64,000 nucleotides of DNA from Tolypeutes matacus (Eukaryota; Chordata; Mammalia; Cingulata; Chlamyphoridae), in contig JAKSZT010054569.1 of NCBI GenBank assembly GCA_026826555.1, positions 4,794,066 through 4,858,065 on the forward strand, read 5' to 3'. The translations under genes were made by a program, and so were the position numbers. A model generated the notes under the pieces. It was not told where the DNA came from, ran no database searches, and saw only the letters and a program-made list of their open reading frames with translations. Below are positions 54,461 through 64,000 of this stretch, piece by piece; position 1 is the stretch's first letter, and each line of letters begins with the position of its first letter.

Positions 54461-55611
54461 GATAGAGTTTTAATCTGCCACGCCTAGCCCCTCTCTCAGA
54501 GCTCTTGCCAAGAGTAGGCCCTGCGGCTTGGGAGGTCAAAGAGATTAGGAAAAACTTTTACCCTTTCCTAATAGTTTCTATGTTTGGATTTCTGTATGAC
54601 CTTTCCATCCTGCTTAGCCTAATTTGGGCTCCAGGAATATTATTTCACATATCTAAGTGCATATTTAATTTTTAACAATTTGAAAAGAGATCTTTTAAAA
54701 ATTTTCATTTGTTAGTTTGCTATTACCATCCCAATGTATGAAGATATATCCTGAACAAATAGGCAGACATGAATAGAGAGTTAGGCACAAATGTACAACT
54801 CACTAATGTTACTTAGAATTTTCACTCTCCTCCAAAATAAGTTTAATTGTAAAATAACATTTGAAAGATCTCTTTGAAGGCTATTCTAATTACTCTAATT
54901 TACATGGTGACTGTGCAGTTTTGCACAAAGAATTTCGTTCTTTAATTATTGGCTTATGTGATGGGTAGGCTCATGTGTCAACTTGGCCAGGTAATTGGTC
55001 AAGCAAGCTCTAGGCTAATTGTAATACAAGGACATTTATGGACTTTACATATATATAATATAGCTCATAACCAAATTGTTCCCAATGCTTTAAAATACAA
55101 TTTACAACATTTTCTTTTACTTCAGAGCTTTGCTTATTTCCCATTTTAACTTTGACAGACCTTGGATGAGCAACACTAATTCTGATATTTACTCACTATC
55201 ATTGAAGTCTCAGGGAAACCTGGTTTTTCTCATGACTTGCTGCTTTTAGGAACATCAACACTTGAGGTAGGAGGCCCCCTACTTCCCAGTCTTTGGAGAT
55301 AACAGCACTCTGGCGGCTGCTGGACTGGAAGAATGGACGTCCAACCCCAAGGGTCAAGAATTCCACCAGGCAGCAATCTATTCCACACCTGGAGTCATGA
55401 GAAAGAAGGGTTATGAACACCAGTGGAAGGACAGGAGACAGGGTTGTCATAAATTTGCCTTCCCCTGAGCCATAGGGGGCAGAAGTTGCCATGCTACAAA
55501 CGGGAGAATAGAGTAATTACTATTATAAAGGTGACGCCAACCCTGAAATAACTACAAGCATAAGCAATGGTGAGGCTAGACCTGAAGTAACCATAAACAA
55601 AGGTAAATTAG

Positions 55612-55712
55612 GGGTCGGATGTGGCTCAACTGGTTGGGTGTCCATATCCCATATGGAGGGACCTGGGTTCGATCCCCGGGACCTCCTGGTAAAAAAAAAA
55701 AACAAAAAAACG
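55612..55712 (+). mobile_element. Short DAS-type SINE
   Basis: Head-only element: GGGTCGGATGTGGCTCAACT, B box GGTTCGATCCCC, then an A tail. AGGTAAATTAG-like sequence before it and CGGTAAATTAG after it suggest a target-site duplication (TAAATTAG at about 55602-55610 and 55713-55721). Confidence 0.8.
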
Positions 55713-56482
55713 GTAAATTAGTCTAAGATTACATCACAATAGTAGGTCTAGGGTAAATCCACCCAGTTATTGCAATTTCAGATATTATCTTTCTGTTCTT
55801 TTATAATATGAAGGCATCTATATAATGATCTTAACTCTTAGTTACACTTTCTAGTAAATTTCCACTTTAAAAAGCAAAGTGGGCACTTTGTTTATTAACT
55901 AAGCAACTAAAACAATTTTATTAGTAACATTAAGTTGCTAACTTTTTCTCCTTTTCCAGCAGTTGAATTAATTCCACTCGTGATTTCTTTTATGCATCAA
56001 ATTCAATTGCAAGATGGTATTGAAATTTAAAGACTCGTTTTTAGATTACCTTTTACCATTATCCAATTTGTAACAGGGGGACCCCAAATCTGATTTACGA
56101 GTTCCTATGCACAAGCAGACTGACAGAATTAAAGCAAGCACAGATTAGAACAGAAGAGAGAACTTTACACTTACTTAGCTTGGAAAGACCTGCCTTTAGA
56201 ATCACCTAAATGCAAAGCTCCTGGTGTCTGCCCACCATGGAAACTTTGTGTGGGACCTTCCAGCTTCGTTCCTCCAGGAAAATTCCTGGGCAGCTGTTAA
56301 ATATGGAGATAAGGGGTCCAGAGAAGACCTGCCGTGAATGAACACGAATTGGGGCTGCTCTGGGGGCTGCATCCCATTACTTACCTCCCACAAGGCGTAA
56401 AGCCCTGTGAGGCTTTTTCACTGGAAGGATTAAAGTGTTGCAAGGGAATAGGCAGGGAGCTAGGAATAGCCAGGAACCTTTT

Positions 56483-56682
56483 TTTTTTTTTTTAATGACC
56501 TTTTTATTGAGGGACAGTGTTAATATTTTTATTTATTTTTTTTCTCTCCTCTCTCTCGAGGTACCTCCCTCGTCTGTCCACTCATTATCTGCTCCTCTTC
56601 TTTTAGGAGGCACTGGGAACCGAACCTGGGACCTCTCATGTGGGAAGTGGGCGCCCAATTGCTCGAGCCACATCCGTTACCC
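56483..56682 (-). mobile_element. DAS-type SINE with target-site duplication
   Basis: Reverse-oriented SINE between two copies of AGCCAGGAACCTTTT (56468-56482 and 56683-56697). The head on the minus strand starts GGTAACGGATGTGGCTCGAG and keeps the B box GGTTCGGTTCCC. Confidence 0.88.
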
Positions 56683-56742
56683 AGCCAGGAACCTTTTAAT
56701 CATGGGCCAGAGGTGTGTGGGGGGGATGATGGCCTAGATCTT

Positions 56743-56924
56743 TTTTTTTTTTTTTTAAAGATTTTATTTATTCATTTATCCCCCCCTTGCTGCTTGTGCT
56801 TGCTGGGTCAGCTAACCACGCCGCGCGGGTGGGCTTGCCTTCACCAGGAGGCCCCGGGAACCGAACCCGGGGCCTCCCATATGGTAAACGGGAGCCCTAC
56901 TGATTGAGCCACAGCCGCTTCCCA
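56743..56924 (-). mobile_element. DAS-type SINE with target-site duplication, near-identical to the copy at 50290
   Basis: Reverse-oriented. ATGGCCTAGATCT is found at both sides (about 56729-56741 and 56925-56937). The body matches 50290-50480 with few differences, mainly CpG transitions. Confidence 0.9.
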
Positions 56925-57589
56925 ATGGCCTAGATCTTGATTCCACATTCACTCCCCTCAGGCACAGCTGGGGCTAGAAGAGGTCTAGAGTGCAGGCTAG
57001 GTTGTCTTCTGTGTTAATTAAGAAATTAAGACTCTCATCTGCCATGTCAGGAGCCACTGGGCTCCTCTGGTTGATGGTTCACAGGTGGCTTCTGGCCCCT
57101 TCCGTCCTCCCCTGGGGCAAAGTCCCACCTGGGTGGTGAGGCATGTGGGGTCAGGTTCCTGCTGACATTGAGCCTGGATCTAGGTAACCCTGAGGTGATG
57201 ATGCCTTTAACAGCTGCAGTTAAAAGGTGAGCCTATTTCTGGGCCCTGTGCTTCTCGGCAGCTAGGTCTTGATGAAAACTGTGAAGACTGTTTCTAAAAG
57301 GGAATTAATGGAAGTTTAGGGGCCCAGGGAAAGTTTCTGCAGCTCTCTACGGATATCCAAGGCAGACTGGAGTTCCTAGGAGGATCTGTCCTTCTCTAGA
57401 GTTAGAATCTACCAAGAGGATATTTTTATTGCCTCTACCAGCTCTCCTTGAAATAAAACTGGGTTTTCGTTCTGCCTCTGAGTAAGTTTCCCTGAGCTTT
57501 TAATTGACTGGTTTGGTAGAGCATATCCTTGTCCCTTTAAGGGGACATGACCACGTGTCTCTGGCCCTCAGATCTGTCTGTCCTCTCTT

Positions 57590-57735
57590 CTTTTATACAG
57601 GTTTAATTGGAATTCAGGGTCCCATGTAGAGGCCACTCTCGGCCATACTGCAGCCACGTGGTATGGCAGGAAAAGATTAGCTTCTTCCTTTTTAGATCAT
57701 CAGTATGTAGGTTGTCCCAATTAGATGCTGCCCAT
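57590..57735 (-). pseudogene. Decayed gag start of the endogenous retrovirus
   Basis: On the minus strand an ATG at 57735 in a MGS-type context is followed after four codons by a stop (57721-57723). About 100 bases further the frame reads REWPLHGTLNSN, the matrix-protein motif typical of gammaretrovirus-like gag. The distance from the primer-binding site (about 740 bases) fits a gag leader. Broken and non-functional. Confidence 0.55.
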
Positions 57736-58477
57736 TATCCTAGGGGAGGATAAAACGCGTTTGTCAGTCTTGTGGTGTCCTACTGCTAGACTTGGTTGGA
57801 CAGATTGCTCACCAAGCCAGTGTCCTGGAGATCGGGAGCCCTGCTCGCTGTCCCCACGTTCCAGGGATCAGGAGCCTTATGTCTTTGGGTGTCCCCAGAG
57901 CGTTAGAGGTCTTGGGAGACATCTGGGTCCGGTTCCCAGACCTACGCTTCCAAACCGGGCTTTCCCGCTAGGAAAGGGACTGGCTAGGGACCTTTCTTTT
58001 GCCTACTTTGCAGAGGTCCTAGGAGACAGCCATGAGCGAGCTCATCTCTTGGCCACTCCCAGGGACCGAGTTCTGCAGTTAAACCCAACACAGGTTAAAA
58101 AGCAGAGACTGTTTTGTGGCTTACAGGCAAACAGCCTCAGGGGTCCCAGAGGTAATCTGTGGCCTAGGGGATGAAACAAAAGAGGGCACAGGTAGGCTTT
58201 AATTAAAACTCACCAGGGAGGTGTGGGAGGTGGGCAACATGGGAATCCCAGTGGGTTCCGTGTAATATTTTGGGTATCTAAGCACCTCTTAAAATATATT
58301 TATATATATACATAAATAACATTTTTGTAAGCAAATGCACATATATGCATATATATTTATATATCATTTTGCAAATGTTGGTATGTGTTGTGAAAATTTT
58401 GATTTTTACCCACAATAAAAAAACAAACAAACAAACAAAAACAAAACTCACCAGTCTCTGGCTGGGGTCAGGCAACA

Positions 58478-58495
58478 ACCCTGCCTGGCTTGCCA
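58478..58495 (-). other. Primer-binding site, tRNA-Arg-like
   Basis: Five bases inside the 5' LTR, the minus strand reads TGGCAAGCCAGGCAGGGT. It matches the complement of the 3' end of a tRNA-Arg (starting TGGCGAGCCAGCCAGG) at 14 of the first 16 positions by eye. Confidence 0.65.
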
Positions 58496-58500
58496 AATAA

Positions 58501-59015
58501 TGTTAGTGGAAAGCTCTGGGTTCTGGGCTTCTAAGTTCTTGGCTTATGTCACATAAAATAATTTAATGACATGCCATAGGGTAGGCAAGGGAGTAAAGAT
58601 TTTATTAAGAAACAAGAAAATGAGAAAAGTACACGGTCTGAGACATGGACTGCGGGCATGCTGCAAAGTGATACACGTGCATGGGGCCCCAAGTCAGGCC
58701 TTTTAAAAGTCTTACCTCCTCCCCCTTTATATTGTTGGGGGAAGGGCCCCAGCTGTTTGCTGTTCTGATTGGTTGCCCCACCTCTCAGTTCTCAGGGGCC
58801 AGTAGTGAGGCCTTTTGAGGGCATCTGTGGCTTTCTCTTGACCTCAAACAGGATTCTCGTTCCAAATGAGAGTCTCATGGCCAGGGTCTCCTGACATCCT
58901 TCAGCAGGTTTCTGGGCAGGGTCTCACAGCCATGTGGTTTGTTGGCCATGTCTGCCAGCTGTGCTGTCTGCCAGCCTCAGCCTCCTTCCCTCTTTCACTG
59001 TACTAACCTATCTCA
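58501..59015 (-). repeat. 5' LTR of the endogenous retrovirus
   Basis: 515 bp, TG...CA ended, homologous over its length to 48455-48960. AATAAA (minus) is near 58599-58604. The inner edge is followed by the primer-binding site, and the outer edge by the CCTA duplication and L1. Confidence 0.85.
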
Positions 59016-59395
59016 CCTAGAAGTGGAATTGCTGGGTCATATGGTAAATCTATACTTAACTTTCTGAGGAACTGCCATATACTGTTGTCCACAGTGGCTG
59101 CACCATGTTATTTTTCCACCAACAACACACGAGTGTTCCTAGTTCTCCACATACTTGCCAACACTTATGATTTTCAGTTTTTTAAATAGCCATTCTAGTG
59201 GGTGTGAGGTGGTGTCTTATTGTGTTTTTGATTTGTATTTCCTAATGATGTTGAGTATCTTTTCATGTACTTTTTAGCCGTTTGTTTATCTTCTTTGGAC
59301 AGTGTCTATTCAAATCCTTTGTCCCATTTTAATTGGGTTTTTGTGTTTTTGTTGTTGAGTTGTAGGAGTTCTTTATGTATTCCAGAAAGACTTTT
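59016..59395 (-). mobile_element. L1 fragment, right half of the element split by the retrovirus
   Basis: Continues the L1 ORF2 tail broken off at 48454 (reads CCTAGAAGTGGAATTGCTGG and on through the usual ORF2 blocks on the plus strand). It ends near 59390 where a second L1 begins with its poly(A) tail (T run 59393-59410). Confidence 0.8.
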
Positions 59396-60034
59396 TTTTT
59401 TTTTTTTTTAAATAAAATCGTATTGAAGTATACCATTCATACATGAACACATGTAAACAATAAGTGTATAGTAAAATTTGTGAATTTACAAAACAAACAT
59501 GTATATCATTATACAAGGCTCCCTTACATCTCCCCACCACCACCACCTTCCATTGTTGTGAAACATTTGTTACAAACTATGAAAGAGTATTGGTGTATTT
59601 TCCCTCAACCCACCCAATTATTAACACCCTATATTAGTATTATATGTTATTGTTCAGGAGAAAACATTCTCATATTTGCCCTGTTAACCACAGTCCATCA
59701 TCCACCACTGGATTCCCTATATTATACAGTCCCATGCTTTATACAGTCCACTCAAAGTGTACACTTAGTGACGTGTCATTTTCATCATAGAGTTGTGCTG
59801 TCATCACCTCAGTCAACTTTAGAATGTTTTCATTACTCCAAAAGGAAAAATCCCATACCCCCTTATAGCCCCCTATTGTTGTCCCTTAGTATTGAAATAA
59901 TGTTTTCTTGCCATTGCTGCAAAATATTACAATATTACTGTTACCTATCATCCATAAGTTAAATTAGTTGTAATTTTCCTGTGTATCACCATATTCTTAG
60001 CATTTTGTAAAAGAAGAGCATTCTTATATTTATA
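59393..60034 (-). mobile_element. L1 3' end, left part, interrupted by mariner
   Basis: A T run followed by L1 3' UTR and adjoining sequence on the minus strand. It stops at a TA dinucleotide (60033-60034) where a mariner begins, and resumes at 61383 with TACTAGTAACCACAGTC and similar L1-type sequence to about 61560. Confidence 0.7.
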
Positions 60035-61382
60035 TTGGGTTGGTGGAAAAGTAATTGTGGTTTCGGACCATGAATTTTAAATCATTATAACTAGGCTTAA
60101 ACCCATCTTTATTAATCAAAATAGGAACCATTACAATAAACATTTTTGCCAACGAGAAATGTTTGTTTATTCCTGTAGCGTAAAAATCCATGCTTCAGGA
60201 TTTTACGAACTCTTGGAAAGCATTTTCTGCATCCTGCTGGTTGTGGAAGCATTTTCCTTGCAAAAAGTTGTCAAGATACTTGAAGAAGTGGTAGTCGGTC
60301 GGTGAGAGGTCAAGGGAATATGGCAGATGAGGCAAAACTTTGTAGCCCAATTCGTTCAACTTTTGAAGCATTGGTTGTGTGATGTGCAGTCAGGTGTTGT
60401 CGTGGAGAAGAATTGGGCCCTTTCTGTTGACCAATGCCAGCTGCAGGTGTTGCAGTTTTCAGTGTATCTCATCGATTTGCTGAGCATACTTCTCATGAGT
60501 AATGGTTTCGCTGGGATTCAGAAAGCTGTAGTGGATCAGACTGGCAGCAGACCACCAAACAGTGACCATGGCCTTTTTTTGGTGCAAGACTGGATTTGGG
60601 AAGTGCTTTGGAGCTTCTTCTCAGTCTAACCACTGAGCTGGTCGTTGCCGGTAGTCATGTAAAATCCACTTTTTGTCACACATCACAATCTGATCGATAA
60701 ATGGTTTGTTGTTGTTATGTAGAAGAAGAGAAGACAACACTTCAAAATGTCATGTGGCACCTACTTATCGAGCATTTTCACCTTTCTAATTTGCTTCAAA
60801 TGCTGAATGACCTTAGAATGGTTGACGTTGAGGTCTTTGGCAACTTCTCCTGTAGTTGTAAGAGGATCAGCTTCAATGATTTCTCTCAGTTGGTCATTGT
60901 CAACTGCTGATGGCTGGCCACTATGCTCCTCATCTTCAAGGCTCTCGTCTCCTTTGCAAAACTTCTTAAACCACCACTGCACTGTACATTCATTTGCAGT
61001 TCCTGGCCAAGTGCATTGTTGATGTTGTGAGTTGTCTCTGCTGCTTTATGACCCATTTTGAACTCAAATAAGAAAAATCACTCGAATTTCCTTATTATCT
61101 AGCATAATTTCCGTAGTCTAAAATAAATATAAACAGCAAGTAATAAGTCATTAACAAAAAACATAAAGCGAGAAATGCACATTAAAATGATGCACATTGG
61201 GTCGGATGTGGCTCAACTGGTTGAGCATCCGTCTCCCATATGGAGGGACCCGGGTTCGATCCCCGGGACCTCCCGGTAAAAAAAAAAAAAAAAAATTATG
61301 CACATTTATTTAAGAATGTATTCCAATATCAAATGGCAAATTTCAATAATGCAAAACCGCAATTACTTTTGCACCAACCTAA
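60035..61382 (-). mobile_element. mariner transposon (Hsmar1-like) with both terminal inverted repeats
   Basis: A 1348-bp element (about 1250 bp without its nested SINE). Left end TTGGGTTGGTGGAAAAGTAA and right end, reversed, TTAGGTTGGTGCAAAAGTAA match each other and the Hsmar1/MADE1 terminal repeat. TA dinucleotides flank both ends (60033-60034, 61383-61384). A minus-strand transposase relic is readable in pieces: 'FKKFCKGDESLEDEEHSG' (about 60910-60980), 'VDNDQLREIIEADPLTT' (60860-60910), then DNA-binding-domain sequence to 60761, with later catalytic-domain fragments down to about 60120. Frameshifts and stops break it, so it is not active. Confidence 0.9.
61199..61295 (+). mobile_element. 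Short DAS-type SINE nested in the mariner
   Basis: GGTCGGATGTGGCTCAACTG head, B box GGTTCGATCCCC, A tail. TGATGCACATT before and TTATGCACATT after it form the target duplication. It splits the right part of the mariner, so it arrived later. Confidence 0.88.
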
Positions 61383-61689
61383 TACTAGTAACCACAGTCT
61401 TTATCCACCACCGAAATCACTATGTTATACATTCCCCAGATCATGCTCTAGTCCTTTCAATTAATGTTCATTTCCACAGACTACCCCTTTCAGCCACAAT
61501 CACATGGTGTTTTGAAAGTGCTTGCTATAGTTACAGGTCATTATTTATTATTAGTGTTTGATAATGATCAAAAGCAGGTTCTTCCTTTTCACCAATTCCT
61601 GAGAGGAGATAAAGAGTTGGCTCAACCAAAGGACTACAATGGCAAAAATGGCCCAAAGACTGCCTCCCTGATTTTTAGGATTTTAGGGC

Positions 61690-61920
61690 TTTTAGGGATT
61701 CAAACAGGGGAGGGTAGAGTAATTACCCTCACAATAGTAAGAATATACAAGGGTGAGCCTAGTTTTGAAGTAACTATAAACACAGGTAAGTTCAGACTAG
61801 AATTACCGTCACAACAGTAAGTGTAAGCAAAAGTGAGCCTAGTTTTGAAATAGCCATGAACAAGCCTAAGGCTGATCTAACCAGTTTCAGAAATTTCAGG
61901 TATCAACTTTTGGCTATTTG
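61690..61920. repeat. Unclassified dispersed repeat, related to 55495-55790
   Basis: Both regions share 'agagtaattac' followed by spaced similar blocks (AGTAACTATAAACACAGGTAA here; AGTAACCATAAACAAAGGTAA there). This copy also repeats a 'gtgagcctagttttgaa' unit internally (about 61753 and 61829). It may be LTR or retroviral leader sequence. I cannot name the family. Confidence 0.4.
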
Positions 61921-61979
61921 ATAATATACTAGGAAAATAAGAAGAAAGCACTATATAAGAATTCAGTAATCATCATCAT

Positions 61980-62295
61980 TTGTTAATTCTTAACTTGGTT
62001 TATAAAGCACTCAGCACACTGCTGGGTGGTATAGCAGGCGTTCAAAAAACGTTGACTGTCATCATGTCAGACTGTCTAAACACAAGGCATTCTCTGGTAT
62101 TGTTCCCCATACAGTTACTCCGGGTGTGGCGGGGTGCCTCTGAAGACAACATGTTGTAAATGGAGGCGCAGGGGAGTCGCCCGAGGCCTGGCTTCTTTAG
62201 CCTCTGACAGTGACTGGCTGTGTGTTTTTGGAACAGCCGCTTGAACCATCTAGGGGTTCCTTGTCTGTAAAATGAAAGGGGTATAATAGTGATCA
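61980..62295 (+). repeat. MIR fragments
   Basis: Two MIR-like pieces: one with AGCACTCAGCACACTGCTGG and 'gcgttcaaaaaacgttga' (61995-62055), another with AGTGACTGGCTGTGTGTTTT and TTGTCTGTAAAATGAAAGGG (62205-62290). Confidence 0.6.
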
Positions 62296-62299
62296 TTGA

Positions 62300-63490
62300 A
62301 GATTCCTTTAAGTTTTTGAAATTGGATCATTCTGTCTTTGTTCTACCAAGGATGGTGGTGTATTTTTTGAGGACTAGTGTTTCTTGTGCGAGAGTCAGAA
62401 AAGCAGCTCCTGCAACTTCTCTCAGCTCCATTACCAGTTCCCTCCAGCACAAAGTGCCAAGTGTGACTTATGGCAAAAGTCTCATCCTTCTAGGAATGCT
62501 GCTTCCTTCTAGGAATGCAGCTTCTCCCCATTCTGGAGCCTCGAGGGCTGAGCAGGGAGCCCTGGGGTCCCAGCTCGCAGGTGACAGAGCCATTCGGCTC
62601 AGAGGGATTGGCTCCCTGAAGGGGCCAGTACCAGTGGCTGCTGAGCGTCATCCCGCCCCCAGTTCCTGATCTCACCTCAGGCTCTCAGAGCTGGCCTCGG
62701 CCTTGGGGCAGCTCTGCTGCAGAGCAGGATTTCCTGCTCCAGGTAGGGGCTTGCCCCAGCGGCAGGGGACCACTCTCCCTGGCTGGTTTCCTTCTCTCCA
62801 AGGTGGCTCAGCCTGCTCTTTCTCAGCTTCACCTCTCACTTTTGAACCCCACCCCCTTCCCCGCTGTGCTGTTGTCTGTGGGTTAGAGGTCGAGGAGTGG
62901 AGCACTGAGGGGGTGTTGGGGAGAAAGCGGGGGGCTGGCCTGGGGGGGTCTGGAATGGAGTTGGGGGCTGCCCTGGAGGCCGTCCCATGGGGATGGGTGT
63001 GGAGAAGGTGCAGTTAGGAGGGGTGCCGGGATGGTGGGAGACGGGGGCCGAGGTCAGGGGAGATGGGGAGGCTGCGCAGCCCTGCCCTTCCTCTGACTCT
63101 GCCCCCCTGCTGGGCCGTGGCGCCAGGCAGGTTCCTCTGCTCAGGGGGTTGTGTCTGGGTCTAAGCCTGTGGGTGGGGGTGGGGAGCTCTTCCGAGAAGA
63201 AACCGGGGCCAGAGTTGATCTTTTTGTGGGTCTTGGGGTGGACACCTGAGAAGGTTCTTGAATTTCAGCAGTGGTGCTCAGCCCAAGGTCCCGGCCAAGT
63301 TAGTCTCCTGGCCGCCTCGCTCTGCGGCTTCTCCCTCACCTGCCTCCCCTGCCAAAACCTGGCCGGGACTTGTAGACTCGCGCTGGCCACCACCCAGCTG
63401 CCTGGGCCAGTCGGACGGGTGCGGGCTGTGGGGCCTGAGGGCGGGCGGCGTGAAGGCCGGAAGGGCCTGACCTGGGCGCTGACTCCTTTG
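62300..63490. other. Unique intron sequence before the SLC5A6 coding exon
   Basis: GC-rich and repeat-poor compared with the rest of the intron. A possible further leader-exon donor is CTCCAG|GTAGGG at about 62739. The open frames here are short and unremarkable. Confidence 0.4.
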
Positions 63491-63642
63491 CAGCTCCCCG
63501 TGGGCAGTGCCACTCGGGGGAGGAGGAAGGCGTGAGAGCACCGCTGGGAGCCCGGTGTGGCCGCTGCCCACCCCTACCCAGCCGAGCGGCCCCCAGAGCC
63601 CACGAGCGGCCCCCGATCGCGGGTCCCGGCCACAGAGCGGAC

Positions 63643-64000
63643 ATGAGCATGGCCGTGAGCACCTCTGCCCCCCACCCCCCAGCCTCGGGCGCAGGCCCGG
63701 CCGCACCCACCTTCTCCATTGCGGACTACGTGGTCTTCGTCCTGCTGCTGGTCCTCTCCCTGGCCATTGGGCTCTACCACGCCTGTCGTGGCTGGGGCCG
63801 GCACACTGTCGGCCAGCTGCTGATGGCGGACCGCAAGATGGGCTGCCTCCCGGTGGCGCTGTCCCTGCTGGCCACCTTCCAGTCGGCCGTGGCCATCCTG
63901 GGCGCGCCGTCCGAGATCTACCGATTTGGTACCCAGTACTGGTTCCTGGGCTGCTCCTACTTCCTGGGGCTGCTGATCCCAGCCCACATCTTCATCCCCG
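63643..64000 (+). CDS. SLC5A6: Sodium-dependent multivitamin transporter, first coding exon (partial)
   Basis: SMVT imports biotin, pantothenate and lipoate with sodium across the plasma membrane. The exon starts after a TTTGCAG acceptor at 63493, carries 149 bases of 5' UTR, and begins translation at 63643 with [13 protein letters not shown]. At least 119 codons are present before the window ends. The first helix ([19 protein letters not shown], about residues 29-47), the [20 protein letters not shown] segment (second helix and its loop) and the [11 protein letters not shown] region match the human protein closely. The rest of the gene lies beyond the right edge. It is divergent from ATRAID, with a leader intron of about 18 kb. 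Confidence 0.95.
   Translation, partial: MSMAVSTSAPHPPASGAGPAAPTFSIADYVVFVLLLVLSLAIGLYHACRGWGRHTVGQLLMADRKMGCLPVALSLLATFQSAVAILGAPSEIYRFGTQYWFLGCSYFLGLLIPAHIFIP

Larger units (their letters stand above)
48455..59015 (-). mobile_element. Endogenous retrovirus, class I (gammaretrovirus-like), with two LTRs and nested insertions
   Basis: Two direct repeats of about 510 bp, TG...CA ended, lie 10 kb apart: 48455-48960 (3' LTR) and 58501-59015 (5' LTR). The minus orientation is shown by the AATAAA in each LTR, a primer-binding site next to the right LTR, and a purine tract next to the left LTR. Host L1 sequence flanks both sides, with a 4-bp duplication GCTA (48451-48454) / CCTA (59016-59019), as for gammaretrovirus-like integrases. 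Gag and env traces remain, but every frame is broken and no pol is recognisable. The LTRs differ by about one base in eight by eye, so it is an old copy. Later arrivals inside it: a SINE at 50290, an L1 at 51151-53924, and SINEs at 54012, 55612, 56483 and 56743. Confidence 0.85.

Noticed and set aside
60701..60982. Active mariner transposase gene
   Set aside because: The readable pieces are in several phases and stop early, and a SINE interrupts the element. It is a relic.
55612..61295. tRNA genes suggested by A-box and perfect B-box sequences
   Set aside because: They are SINE heads. No cloverleaf acceptor stem closes, each is followed by an A tail, and target duplications flank them.

Overview
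This is a stretch of a placental-mammal nuclear genome, probably a xenarthran and most likely an armadillo. The host call rests on the interspersed repeats: many short tRNA-derived SINEs of the armadillo DAS type (tRNA-like head with A and B boxes, then an A-rich tail), together with L1, MIR, MER5A and LTR elements. There are no operons and no bacterial or phage features. The genes are split into exons with GT-AG introns. One block of ten Ns (10183-10192) marks an assembly gap.

The window carries a conserved gene block known from human chromosome 2p23.3, in inverted orientation. From left to right it holds: SLC30A3 (ZnT3, the synaptic-vesicle zinc transporter) on the + strand, 8 coding exons between 4341 and 11640; an intergenic stretch of about 7.9 kb between the two convergent polyadenylation signals at 12189 and 20123; CAD, the trifunctional pyrimidine-synthesis enzyme, on the - strand, 44 coding exons from 40166 down to 20327 and 2223 residues; ATRAID on the - strand, 7 coding exons from 44903 down to 40780; and the first coding exon of SLC5A6 (the sodium-dependent multivitamin transporter) on the + strand, starting at 63643 and cut by the window end. 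Every reconstructed exon chain keeps frame and ends at the family's usual length.

ATRAID and SLC5A6 diverge from a CpG island near 44.6-45.3 kb. ATRAID's poly(A) signal lies only about 390 bases from the CAD start codon. SLC30A3 starts in a large CpG island (about 1.9-5.1 kb), and its first intron carries a broken antisense RPL7A retrocopy.

The 18-kb SLC5A6 leader intron (about 45.5-63.5 kb) is mostly nested transposable elements. An old L1 was split by a class I endogenous retrovirus with two LTRs. That provirus was in turn invaded by a second L1, which took a solo LTR and a SINE. A neighbouring L1 was split by a mariner element with intact ends and TA flanks, and a SINE then entered the mariner. 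I found no evidence of a wholly new biological system. The best leads are the nested-repeat record, a probable mariner lineage of Hsmar1 type, loss in ZnT3 of a tyrosine implicated in dimer formation, a GC-AG intron in SLC30A3, and paired CACGTG E-boxes at the CAD promoter.
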